A stretch of DNA of 64,000 bases, taken from Desulfomicrobium baculatum DSM 4028 (GTDB taxonomy: Bacteria > Desulfobacterota > Desulfovibrionia > Desulfovibrionales > Desulfomicrobiaceae). Positions 44,595 through 54,900 of the stretch are shown one piece after another (position 1 is the first letter of the stretch; each line of letters begins with the position of its first letter). A program made the position numbers and the translations under genes. Where the stretch lies: assembly GCF_000023225.1 (NCBI RefSeq), contig NC_013173.1:2730501-2794500 (forward strand), in the 5' to 3' direction. The notes beneath the pieces are model-generated. The model was given only the letters and a program-made list of their open reading frames with translations. It searched no databases and was not told where the DNA came from.

Positions 44595-46805
44595 ATGGCA
44601 GCTTTTCAGACCACCAGACGCACCATCCCCATGGGCGACAGTGAAATCATCATCGAACACGGCAAGCTCGCGCTGCAGGCCAGCGGTGCCGTAACCGTGC
44701 AGTGGGGCGACACCGTCGTTCTGGTCACGGCCACCCATCAGGCCCTGGACCGGGTCGTGGATTTTCTTCCCCTGACCTGCAACTATCAGGAAATGCTCTA
44801 TTCCGCCGGTCGCGTCCCGGGCAACTATTTTCGCCGCGAAGTGGGCCGCCCCAGCGAGCACGAGACCCTGACCTCCCGGCTCATGGACCGCCCCATCCGT
44901 CCGCTCTTTCCCAAGGGCTGCACCAATGAGATCCAGGTCATCGCCACGGTCATCTCCTCGGACAAGGAGCGCTCCGCCGACATCCTGGCCATGCTGGGCG
45001 CATCCACGGCCCTGCACATCTCCGAGATCCCCTTCGCCGGTCCCATTGCGGCCATCCGCGTGGGCTATCGTGACGGAAAATTTCTCCTCAATCCCACGGC
45101 CACGGAGCTTGCCACAAGCCAGCTGAACATGATCCTGGCCGGTTCGCGCGACGCGGTGGTCATGGTCGAAGGCGGAGCCCAGTTCCTGTCCGAGGACATC
45201 ATGACCGAGGCCGTAGCCTGGGGACACGCCCAGCTCGGGCCCCTGCTCGATGCCCAGGAAGAGCTGCGCAAGGAGCTTGGCAGAGAGAAATTCACGGTCA
45301 CTCCCCCGACCGAAGACACGGAACTGATTGAAGCCGTGGCCGGACTTGCCACCGCTCCTCTGACCGAAGCCCTGGCAGTGCCCGGCAAGATGGATCGCCG
45401 CGATGCCAAGAAAAAGGTCAAGCAGAATCTGATGGAAGCCCTGATGGCGAAATACGCCGAGACTCCCGAACGAATCAGGGGCGTTGGCGAGATCATGGAA
45501 AAGCTGGAGAAGAAGATCGTCCGCCAGCGTATCATGACCGACAAGATCCGCATCGACGGCCGCGATCTGACCACGGTCCGTCCCCTGATCATGGAAGTGG
45601 GTTTTCTGCCTCGCACCCATGGCTCGGCCATCTTCACGCGCGGCGAGACCAAGGCCCTGTGCACATGCACCCTCGGCAGCACCCGCGACGAGCAGCGCAT
45701 CGAGACCCTGGCCGGCGATACATCCAGGCGCTTCCTGATGCACTACAACTTCCCGCCGTACAGCGTGGGTGAAGCCCGCATGCTGCGCGCCCCCGGACGC
45801 CGCGAAATCGGCCATGGCGCCCTGTCGGAGCGAGCCCTGAATCCTGTTCTGCCCGAGCCGGACGCGTTCCCGTTCACCATCCGTGTCGTCTCCGACATCA
45901 TGGAATCCAACGGTTCCTCCTCCATGGCCTCCGTCTGCGGCGGCACCCTTGCGCTCATGGACGCGGGCGTGCCCATCAAGACCCCCATCGCGGGCATCGC
46001 CATGGGCCTGATCAAGGAAGGCGACGAATACCTCGTCCTGACCGACATCCTCGGTGACGAAGACCACTTGGGCGACATGGACTTCAAGGTCGCGGGCAGC
46101 CGCGACGGCGTGACCTCCATCCAGATGGACATCAAGATTGCGGGCATCCCGGCCGAAGTCATGCAGAAAGCCCTGCACCAGGCCAAGGACGCCCGCGTGC
46201 ACATCCTCGATCAGATGGAGGCGCTTATCGCCGCCCCCAGAGGCGAGCTGTCCAAGTTTGCTCCGCAGATGGACATCGTGCACATTTCGCAGGACAAGAT
46301 CCGCGAAGTCATCGGACCCGGCGGCAAGAACATCAAAGCCATCTGCGAAGCAACCAAGGCCGACATCGACATCGACGATTCGGGCAAGATCTCCATCTTC
46401 GCCCCGGATTCCGTCTCCTTGGCCAAGGCCCGGGAAATGGTGCTCTACTACGACCAGAAGGCCGAACTGAACAAGGACTATGACGGCATCGTCAAAAAGA
46501 TCATGGACTTCGGCGCGTTCATCGAGATCCTGCCCGGGCTTGAAGGCCTGTGCCACATCTCGCAGCTGGCCCGTGACCGCGTCAACGTGGTGACGGATGT
46601 GGTCCAGGAAGGCGACGCCATCCGCGTCCGTGTCATCGACATCGAACCTTCCGGACGCATCAAGCTCAGCCGCAAGGCCATCATCCTCGAAGAACTGGGC
46701 GAAGAGCCCGAGCCGGTTCAGCCCCGCTCCGACCGCCCGCGCAGCGACAGACCGCGCGGCGGGGACAGACCGCGCGGCGGCGATCGCGGCGGACCACGCC
46801 GCTAA
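44595..46805 (+). CDS. pnp: Polyribonucleotide nucleotidyltransferase (PNPase)
   Basis: Phosphorolytic 3'-5' exoribonuclease of mRNA decay, 736 aa. Two RNase PH domains (LALQASGAVTVQWGDTVVLVTA; TMMVE-type segment IETLAGDTSRRFLMHYNFPPYSVGEARML), a KH domain (REVIGPGGKNIKAICEATKADIDIDD), an S1 domain (YDGIVKKIMDFGAFIEILPGLEGLCHISQLA) and an Arg/Gly/Asp-rich tail (about 710-736) are in order. ATG 44595 is preferred over 44583 because GAGG (44585-44588) is correctly spaced for it. Confidence 0.96.
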   Translation: MAAFQTTRRTIPMGDSEIIIEHGKLALQASGAVTVQWGDTVVLVTATHQALDRVVDFLPLTCNYQEMLYSAGRVPGNYFRREVGRPSEHETLTSRLMDRPIRPLFPKGCTNEIQVIATVISSDKERSADILAMLGASTALHISEIPFAGPIAAIRVGYRDGKFLLNPTATELATSQLNMILAGSRDAVVMVEGGAQFLSEDIMTEAVAWGHAQLGPLLDAQEELRKELGREKFTVTPPTEDTELIEAVAGLATAPLTEALAVPGKMDRRDAKKKVKQNLMEALMAKYAETPERIRGVGEIMEKLEKKIVRQRIMTDKIRIDGRDLTTVRPLIMEVGFLPRTHGSAIFTRGETKALCTCTLGSTRDEQRIETLAGDTSRRFLMHYNFPPYSVGEARMLRAPGRREIGHGALSERALNPVLPEPDAFPFTIRVVSDIMESNGSSSMASVCGGTLALMDAGVPIKTPIAGIAMGLIKEGDEYLVLTDILGDEDHLGDMDFKVAGSRDGVTSIQMDIKIAGIPAEVMQKALHQAKDARVHILDQMEALIAAPRGELSKFAPQMDIVHISQDKIREVIGPGGKNIKAICEATKADIDIDDSGKISIFAPDSVSLAKAREMVLYYDQKAELNKDYDGIVKKIMDFGAFIEILPGLEGLCHISQLARDRVNVVTDVVQEGDAIRVRVIDIEPSGRIKLSRKAIILEELGEEPEPVQPRSDRPRSDRPRGGDRPRGGDRGGPRR

Positions 46806-46820
46806 ACAACCATCACAAAA

Positions 46821-46852
46821 AACCCGGGCTAACCCCCCGGGTTTTTCTTTTT
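46821..46852 (+). terminator. Intrinsic terminator after pnp
   Basis: AACCCGGG (46821-46828) pairs with CCCGGGTT (46836-46843), followed by T-rich sequence. It lies 15 nt after the pnp stop. Confidence 0.85.
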
Positions 46853-46862
46853 GTTTGGAGCC

Positions 46863-46892
46863 TTGAGATTGGGCGCGTTGAGATTGGGCGCG
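46863..46892. repeat. Tandem 15-bp direct repeat
   Basis: TTGAGATTGGGCGCG occurs twice in direct succession (46863-46877 and 46878-46892), just after the pnp terminator and before the large palindrome. Confidence 0.85.
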
Positions 46893-46964
46893 GGTCGGCG
46901 TGGCGGTACGCAAGGGGGGAGTCCCCCTGCCCGCCAAAGGCAAAAAAATCCCGACCGGGCTCAA

Positions 46965-47140
46965 GGCTGGCTGGCGGCATGGTCTTGAGACTCGTCGGCT
47001 GTTTGACCGAGCCAGGCATCGTTGGTTGAATCGTTGCCTGACGCGCTGCCGAAAATTTTCCGCTCGTCACGCAACGATTCAACCCTACGAGGCCGGCGAG
47101 GGAGTTCCGGCGGGGCTCAAGGCCATGACGCCAGCCGGCC
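46965..47140. repeat. Concentric 176-bp palindromic element downstream of pnp
   Basis: Outer arms 46965-46989 and 47116-47140 are 25-nt inverted repeats with three mismatches. Inner arms 47024-47037 and 47071-47084 are a perfect 14-bp inverted repeat. The centre is the palindrome GAAAATTTTC (47051-47060). All three share nearly the same centre. No convincing ORF lies within. The 46806-47208 gap otherwise holds the pnp terminator, the 15-bp tandem repeat and an AT-rich stretch before the convergent gene. Confidence 0.75.
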
Positions 47141-47208
47141 GCATGTCGTTCGGGAAAATGATTCTTGTCTTAAGTTTTAAGTTTTAGGTTTTAATTTTCT
47201 CTTTCCGC

Positions 47209-48159
47209 TCAACTTACCCAGTAATACACCGCCCCGCAGAAAATGAGGCTGGCCACGCGGAAGCCCTGGCTGCAGATGATGAGTTCCAGGGCCAGCTTCG
47301 GCCTGAAGATACCTGCGTAGTAGGGAAACTGATGCCGAAAGGCGCGCATGGGCGAGGACAGGACGTTGCCGACAATAAGGGCCATGACCACATCGCGCAC
47401 GGACATGGAGCCCGCGTCAAGAAGCGCCCCGGCGGCGGCCATGCCTGCGGAGAACTCGGCGGCCAGCTGAAAGACGATGATACCCACGGCTTTCGGGTGC
47501 AGCCAGGACATGGCGCTCATGTGCTCGGCCAGAAAATGCTCAACGGCTGTAAACATCCCGAACTTGTTCATGAAGTGCACGCCGACATAAATGGGGGCGG
47601 TGATCATGACGATCTTTCTGATGCGCCGCCGGAAACGCTTCCACGTCTTCTCCAGGACCTGACGCGCCACAAGCTTTTCCTCGGCGGGCAGGTCCATGGC
47701 ATGGCAGCGGTCGATCCCGGTCAGAAGAATCCGCCCGATGAAGAGGATCAGAACCGTGCGCAGCAGGGCCGCGCCCACGGTGATGCCCAGGTAGACCACG
47801 GCCGCAGACTTGAGAATGGGCACGGTGATGAAGATCATGCTCGGCAGATGCAGGAAGTAGGTCGGCAGGCTGTTGAAGAGATTGGTCAAGATGAGTTCGC
47901 GGCGGGACAGCTTGCCCTGGTCGTAGGCCTCGGCCAGCATGGTGTTGGCCGTGATGCCGGAAACAAAGGCCATGGAAAAGCTGGCCGCCGAGATTTCGCA
48001 CATGCGCCCGATGCGGGTCAGCGGGTTGGCCAGACGCGCCATGAAACGGGTCCAGTGCATGGCCTCGACGAGGTTGCCGACAAAAAGGCCCACGGACACA
48101 AGGCCGATGAGCTTGCACAGCGGCCAGAGAATCTGCGCCCACAACTCCGCCAGGCTCAT
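47209..48159 (-). CDS. Nucleoside-recognition (Gate) domain membrane protein
   Basis: 316 aa polytopic membrane protein with repeated Gate-type segments (AASFSMAFVSGITANTMLAEAYDQGKLSRRELILTNLFNSLPTY-like region; SWLHPKAVGIIVFQLAAEFSAGMAAAGALLDAG). This family resembles nucleoside transporters and sporulation proteins SpmA/SpmB, and the substrate is not known. It overlaps the vanZ-like gene start side by 4 nt (48156-48159), so the two are co-expressed on the minus strand. Confidence 0.75.
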   Translation of the reverse strand: MSLAELWAQILWPLCKLIGLVSVGLFVGNLVEAMHWTRFMARLANPLTRIGRMCEISAASFSMAFVSGITANTMLAEAYDQGKLSRRELILTNLFNSLPTYFLHLPSMIFITVPILKSAAVVYLGITVGAALLRTVLILFIGRILLTGIDRCHAMDLPAEEKLVARQVLEKTWKRFRRRIRKIVMITAPIYVGVHFMNKFGMFTAVEHFLAEHMSAMSWLHPKAVGIIVFQLAAEFSAGMAAAGALLDAGSMSVRDVVMALIVGNVLSSPMRAFRHQFPYYAGIFRPKLALELIICSQGFRVASLIFCGAVYYWVS

Positions 48160-48515
48160 GCCGACCTTCCCGCATGTTTAACGCGCAGCAGCGCGACCGC
48201 CGCGCCGATTCCAGCCCCGAGTGTGTTGGCCGCCACGTCCCAGAGTTCCATGAATCGCCCCGTGGGCAAAGCGCCCTGGGCAATTTCAAGCAGCAGCCCA
48301 AGGCCAGCCGCCAGCCAGAAAGGAGACAGCCGAAAACCTTTCCAGCCCGCAGGCCAGAAAAAAACCATCAGGCCATAGGCCAGAAAGTGAAAAGCCTTGT
48401 CGCTCTGGTCCGGGGCCCCGGACATGTCCACCGGAACCAAAGATCCCACGATAAGGCCCAGCACGTAGGCCGCAAAGAGAAGCTTGTGCAGGGAGATGAC
48501 CGTATTTTCACGCAT
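48156..48515 (-). CDS. VanZ-like membrane protein
   Basis: 119 aa with four hydrophobic segments. The VanZ-like pattern is visible in DKAFHFLAYGLMVFFW and the later ELWDVAANTLGAGIGAAVAL. VanZ gives low-level teicoplanin resistance in enterococci, but most family members have no known role. It is the first gene of a two-gene minus-strand unit, divergent from lpxB with 82 bp between the starts. Confidence 0.8.
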   Translation of the reverse strand: MRENTVISLHKLLFAAYVLGLIVGSLVPVDMSGAPDQSDKAFHFLAYGLMVFFWPAGWKGFRLSPFWLAAGLGLLLEIAQGALPTGRFMELWDVAANTLGAGIGAAVALLRVKHAGRSA

Positions 48516-48597
48516 GGCCTCACCTATGCCAAAGGTCTGGACAGGGCAAGGGTTCGGGCTTCTTGTTATTTTGGCGCCAAAGAATTACTGCCACGCC

Positions 48598-49734
48598 ATG
48601 ACAAACGCGCCCACCATCTGGATAAACGCAGGCGAAACCTCCGGCGACCTGCATGGCCAGCTTCTGGTCCAGGCCCTGCGAGAGCAGTGTCCCGGAGCCT
48701 CGTTCATGGGCATGGCCGGACCGGCCATGCGCGAGGAGGGGGTCAAAGCCCAGCTGCGAACCGAGGATCTGTCGGTCATGGGCTTCACCGAGGTTTTGGC
48801 CCAGCTACCCAAAATCATGAATCTTTTACGCGTCCTGAAAGGCCAGCTGGCAACGATTCGTCCAGATGTGGTGGTCGTCATCGACGCCCCTGATTTTCAC
48901 TTCCGCGTGGCCCGCATTGCGCAGAGCCTGGGCATCCCCGTCGTGTACTACATCAGCCCCAAGCTCTGGGCCTGGCGCGAGGGCCGGGTGGATTTTTTGC
49001 GCCGCCACGTGGATCGCCTCGTCTCCATCCTTCCTTTTGAAGTCGACTTCTATGCCCGCCACGGCATGGCCATCGACTATGTCGGCCATCCCCTGCTTGA
49101 TTCCCTCAGAACACAGAAAATCCTGGCAACGAAGCCGCTCCCAAACCGCATCGGCATCCTGCCCGGCAGCCGCAAGCGCGAGATCACGTCCCTTCTGCCC
49201 GTATTCTCCCGCGCCGCCGCCCTGCTGGCCGCCCGCCATCCGGGCCTGGAATTTGTCCTGCCCGTGGCTCCGGGCATGGACCGCGATCTGATCAACAGTT
49301 GCTGGACCTCCGAGACCCCCGTCACCCTGGTCGACAGTTCATCCCGCTACGAACTCATGCGCTCCTGCCGGGCCATCATGGCCGCTTCGGGCACGGCTAC
49401 GCTAGAGACGGCCCTGCTCGAAGTGCCCACGGCCGTGGCCTACAAATTTTCGCCGCTGACGTATCTGTTGGGGCGGATGCTGGTGAAGGTGCCCTTCATC
49501 TCCCTGCCCAACCTGATCCTGGGCGAATCCGTGTTTCCTGAATTCTTGCAGCGCGATGCCAACCCCTCGGCCCTGGCGGCAACCATGTCGCAATGGATAA
49601 AGGACACTCCCGCGCGCGCCCACGTTTTGGAACAGCTGGGCACACTGCCCGGCCTGCTCGGCAATGGCGGAGCCACGGCCCGGGCGGCGAAAATCGTGCT
49701 GGAGACCATGCGAAAACCAAGCTACCCTGCCTGA
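48598..49734 (+). CDS. lpxB: Lipid-A-disaccharide synthase
   Basis: GT19 glycosyltransferase of lipid A synthesis, 378 aa. The N-terminus WINAGETSGDLHGQLLVQAL and the motifs GMAGPAMREEGVKA, VVVIDAPDFHFRVA, YYISPKLWAWREGR and LPGSRKREI are diagnostic. ATG 48598 is chosen on homology, since upstream in-frame codons to 48484 precede the conserved first strand. No good ribosome site is visible. No other lpx genes lie nearby. Confidence 0.93.
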   Translation: MTNAPTIWINAGETSGDLHGQLLVQALREQCPGASFMGMAGPAMREEGVKAQLRTEDLSVMGFTEVLAQLPKIMNLLRVLKGQLATIRPDVVVVIDAPDFHFRVARIAQSLGIPVVYYISPKLWAWREGRVDFLRRHVDRLVSILPFEVDFYARHGMAIDYVGHPLLDSLRTQKILATKPLPNRIGILPGSRKREITSLLPVFSRAAALLAARHPGLEFVLPVAPGMDRDLINSCWTSETPVTLVDSSSRYELMRSCRAIMAASGTATLETALLEVPTAVAYKFSPLTYLLGRMLVKVPFISLPNLILGESVFPEFLQRDANPSALAATMSQWIKDTPARAHVLEQLGTLPGLLGNGGATARAAKIVLETMRKPSYPA

Positions 49735-49761
49735 TCCGAGGCTTGGAGCCAAAGATCATGC

Positions 49762-49767
49762 TTGACA
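49762..49767 (+). promoter_or_regulatory. Possible -35 element for cimA leader
   Basis: A perfect TTGACA hexamer lies 41 nt before the leader-peptide ATG, but no good -10 hexamer is found 16-18 nt downstream. It is the best promoter hint in the region. Confidence 0.25.
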
Positions 49768-49808
49768 ATCGATTCTCCATTGTTCATCACCTTCATGAGA
49801 AAAACACC

Positions 49809-49880
49809 ATGAAAAACATCATCGCCCCCATTTCCATTATTATCATTTCCGTGATTGAAAAATCACGGCCGGGGGAGTGA
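49809..49880 (+). CDS. Isoleucine-rich leader peptide of cimA (attenuator)
   Basis: A 23-codon ORF with eight Ile codons, including four in a row (IIII, 49836-49847), ending TGA at 49878. The peptide starts MKNIIAPIS. GAGAAAAAC precedes its ATG weakly; an in-frame upstream ATG at 49758 is an alternative start. It overlaps the antiterminator strand at 49866-49875. The position before a citramalate synthase gene, whose pathway makes isoleucine, fits translation-coupled transcription attenuation. Confidence 0.75.
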   Translation: MKNIIAPISIIIISVIEKSRPGE

Positions 49881-49946
49881 GGCGTCCGCGCAAGCGGTCA
49901 TCCACGTAAGCAATAAGCCCCCGGCCGCAAGGTTCGGGGGCTTTTT
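49866..49946 (+). promoter_or_regulatory. Attenuator: antiterminator and terminator hairpins before cimA
   Basis: CGGCCGGGGG (49866-49875) can pair perfectly with CCCCCGGCCG (49918-49927). The same C-run can instead pair as AGCCCCCG (49916-49923) with CGGGGGCT (49935-49942), which is followed by TTTTT and forms an intrinsic terminator. The two structures exclude each other. A small CCGC-GCAA-GCGG hairpin (49886-49897) lies between the antiterminator strands. Confidence 0.75.
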
Positions 49947-50011
49947 CATTACAAAACACGCCAGGCCCGCCGGGCATGGAACCATGAACGGCGCACACCG
50001 CCAGGAGCACA

Positions 50012-51631
<1,620 letters not shown>

Positions 51632-51680
51632 AACAGTCTCTGAATTTTCGGGACCCCATACTGCTGAAAAGCGTCACCTC

Positions 51681-51711
51681 AAAACCCTCGTCACATGACG
51701 GGGGTTTTGTC
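51681..51711 (+). terminator. Intrinsic terminator after cimA
   Basis: AAAACCCTCGTCA (51681-51693) and TGACGGGGGTTTT (51696-51708) form a long stem with one T-G wobble and a short loop, ending in TTTTGT. Confidence 0.8.
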
Positions 51712-51818
51712 GTTCAAGCGCCATGTCACAACTCATTCTGTGCGCGGACGGCAAACCTGAGGGAGAGCCTCTACCCGGAGCATGGTTCCATGGATGGCCT
51801 GATCGCAGATACCTAAAA

Positions 51819-51865
51819 ACAAACCCTAGCCGAAAATTTCGGCGAGGGTTTGTCAGTAGTCTGAG
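51819..51865 (-). repeat. Dispersed terminator-like repeat, copy B
   Basis: ACAAACCCTAGCCGAAA and GGCGAGGGTTTGT form the hairpin, followed on the plus strand by the conserved CAGTAGTCTGAG. On the minus strand it is a stem plus T-run, 92 nt after the RTX gene stop. The same element flanks the other side of that gene at 57960. Apart from it and the cimA terminator, I see nothing definite in 51632-51944. Confidence 0.75.
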
Positions 51866-51944
51866 ACCCGGCGCGACCACCGGGAGCTTTTGGAAATCAG
51901 CGCCCAGCAGTGGCCAAGGTATCAGGTCATAATCAGGCGCACCG

Positions 51945-54900
51945 CTAAGAGTGAATGATATTCAGTTGGCCTATATCCGCATCAACGTATAAGTTATAGC
52001 TTTCATTGACGTAATGATGATACGCTTGGCCATTCATGGTTACGTCCACGCTTGCTGTCCAGCCGGTATCAGTCGTGGTCACCCTGTCGCCGGCGTCTCC
52101 GTCTATGTACAGCGAGTTGCCGCCGGAGGTGGCGAAGACGTCGCTGGCTTTGAGCGTCAGGATATTGTTGTCGTCATCGCCGCCGGTGATGTCGATGCGC
52201 TCAATGCCGGTGATCTTCGCTGCTGTGACAAGGGCGGAGAGGTCGAGCGTCACACCGCTGCCGTCGTGACCGTCCAGAACCAGAGTGTCTGTTCCGGCTC
52301 CGCCATCGAGCATACCGATGTGCGTCGGCAGGATGGTTCCGCTGCCGTCGAGCAGGCCGGTTGTGGCCGGGTTCAGGTGCAGGATGTCATTCCCGGCATC
52401 GCCAAACAGGGAATCAATTCCACCGCCGCCATAAAGCACGTCGTTGCCCGCGCCACCGTCCAGGGTGTCGTTGCCCGCGCCTCCGTCCAGGGTGTCGTTC
52501 CAGGATTCATTGCCGCCGTACAGGAAGTCGTTGCCAGCGCCGCCCAGCAGGGAGTCGCGGCCATAGCCGCCATCCAGGGTGTCGTCGCCGTCGCCGCCGT
52601 CCAGGGTGTCGGAAAAGTTCCTTTCGCCGCCATACAGGGAGTCGTTGCCGTCACCGCCCAGCAGGAAGTCGTAGCCAGCGCCGCCGTCCAGGGTGTCAGC
52701 GCCGCTGCCGCCGTACAGGTGGTCGCTATAGGCTTCGAAGCCGCCATACAGGGAATCGTTGCCAGCGCCGCCCAGCAGGGAGTCGCGGCCTTCGCCGCCA
52801 TCCAGGGTGTCGTCGCCGTCGCCGCCGTCCAGGGTGTCGACAAAGTTCCAGTCGCCGCCATACAGGGAGTCGTTGCCAGCGCCGCCCAGCAGGAAGTCGT
52901 TGCCAGCGCCGCCATCCAGGGTGTCGTTGCCGCTGCCGCCGTCCAGGTGGTCGTATTGGGCTTCGACGCCGCCGTACAGGGAGTCGTTGCCCGCGCCACC
53001 GTTCAGGGTATCGTGCCCACCGCCGCCGTACAGGGTGTCAGCGCCGTCGCCTCCATCCAGAACATTGTTCCATCCGTTGCCCGTGATGCTATCGTCATAC
53101 TGCGAACCAGTGACGTTCTCGATGCTCACCAGGGTGTCACCCAGGGCGTGGTTGCCGTCGCCGCCGCCGGTCTGCGCCGTGGCGAGATTCATGTCTATAT
53201 TCACCCAGGTGCTGCTGGCGCTGTAGTCCGCCGTGTCGGTCTCCGTTCCGCCGTCCAGCAGGTCCGCCCCGGCACCGCCGACCAGGGTGTCGTTGTTGCC
53301 CTGGCCGTAGAGCTTGTCGTCGCCGTCGCCGCCAAGCAGAAGGTTTACGTCCTTAGCACCCCACAGGGAGTCATTGCCCGCGCCGCCATCCAGAGTGTCG
53401 TCGCCATAGGCGGCCCGGACATCGTCATTGCCGTCCATGCCGTACAGGTAGTCCGTTCCGTTGCTGCCGATGATGGTATCGTTGTGGTTCGAGCCGATGA
53501 CGCGCTCGATGCCGACCAGGGTGTCGCCCTGGGCGTCACCACCGGACTGGGCGCCGGTGCGCCGCAGGTCGATGTTTACAGCCGCGCTGCTGGTGCTGTA
53601 GTCAGCCGTGTCGTTGCCCGCGCCGCCGTTCAGCAGGTCCGCCCCGGCACCGCCGATGAGCTGGTCGTTGCCGTCGCCGCCGTACAGGACGTTGGCCCGA
53701 CCGTCGCCGGTGAGCACGTCGTTGTGGTTTGAACCTGTGAGGTTCTCGATGCCGGTGAGCACATCTCCCTTGGCATGACCGCCGGTCTGGGCCGTGGTAA
53801 GGTTCAGGTTCACCTGAACAGCCGCATCGCTCGCGCTGTAGTCCGCCGTGTCGGTCTCCGTTCCACCGTCCAGGACGTCAGCACCGGCACCGCCGACCAG
53901 GATGTCGTTGCCAGCGCCACCGTCCAGGGTGTCGTTCCAGGATTCATTGCCGCCGTACAGGAAGTCGTTGCCAGCGCCGCCCAGCAGGGAGTCGTAAGCT
54001 TCGCCGCCATTCAGGGTGTCGTCGCCGTCGCCGCCGTCCAGGGTGTCGGCAAAGTTCCAGTCGCCGCCATACAGGGAGTCGTTGCCAGCGCCGCCCAGCA
54101 GGGAGTCGTCGCCTGTGCCACCGTCCAGGGTGTCGTAGCCGTCGCCGCCGTCCAGGGTGTCGGAAAAGTTCCTTTCGCCGCCATACAGGGAGTCGTTGCC
54201 CGCGCCGCCCAGCAGGAAGTCGTCGCCTGCGCCGCCGTCCAGGGAGTCGTTGCCCGCGCCACCGTTCAGGTTATCGCGCCCAGCGCCACCGTCCAGGATG
54301 TCAGCGCCGTCGCCTCCATCCAGAACATTGTTCCATCCGTTGCCCGTGATGCTATCGTCATACTGCGAACCAGTGACGTTCTCGATGCTCACCAGGGTGT
54401 CGCCCAGGGCGTGGTTGCCGTCGCCGCCGCCGGTCTGCTCCGTGGCGAGATTCATGTCAATATTCACCCAGGTGCTGCTGGCGCTGTAGTCCGCCGTGTC
54501 GGTCTCCGTTCCACCGTCCAGGAGGTCAGACCCGGCACCGCCGACCAGGGTGTCGTTGCCCGCGCCACCGTCCAGCGTGTCGTTCCAGGATTCATTGCCG
54601 CCGTACAGGGAATCGTTGCCAGCGCCGCCCAGCAGGGAGTCGTAAGCTTCGCCGCCATTCAGGGTGTCGTCGCCGTCGCCGCCGTCCAGGGTGTCGAAAA
54701 AGTCCTCGTCACCGCCATACAGGGAATCGTCGCCAGCGCCGCCCAGCAGGGAGTCGCGGCCGGCGCCGCCATCCAGGGTGTCGTCGCCGTCGCCGCCGTC
54801 CAGGGTGTCGGAAAAGTTCCAGTCGCCGCCATACAGGGAGTCGTTGTCAGCGCCGCCCAGCAGGAAGTCGTTGCCAGCGCCGCCGTCCAGGGTATCGCGC

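Noticed and set aside
46900-47187. 95-residue frame across the post-pnp palindrome
   Set aside because: Its sequence is encoded by the inverted repeat itself and shows no protein-like conservation.
51723-51932. 69-residue plus-strand frame beginning MSQLILCADG
   Set aside because: It spans the hairpin of repeat B and lacks a ribosome site; a gene remnant is possible but unsupported.
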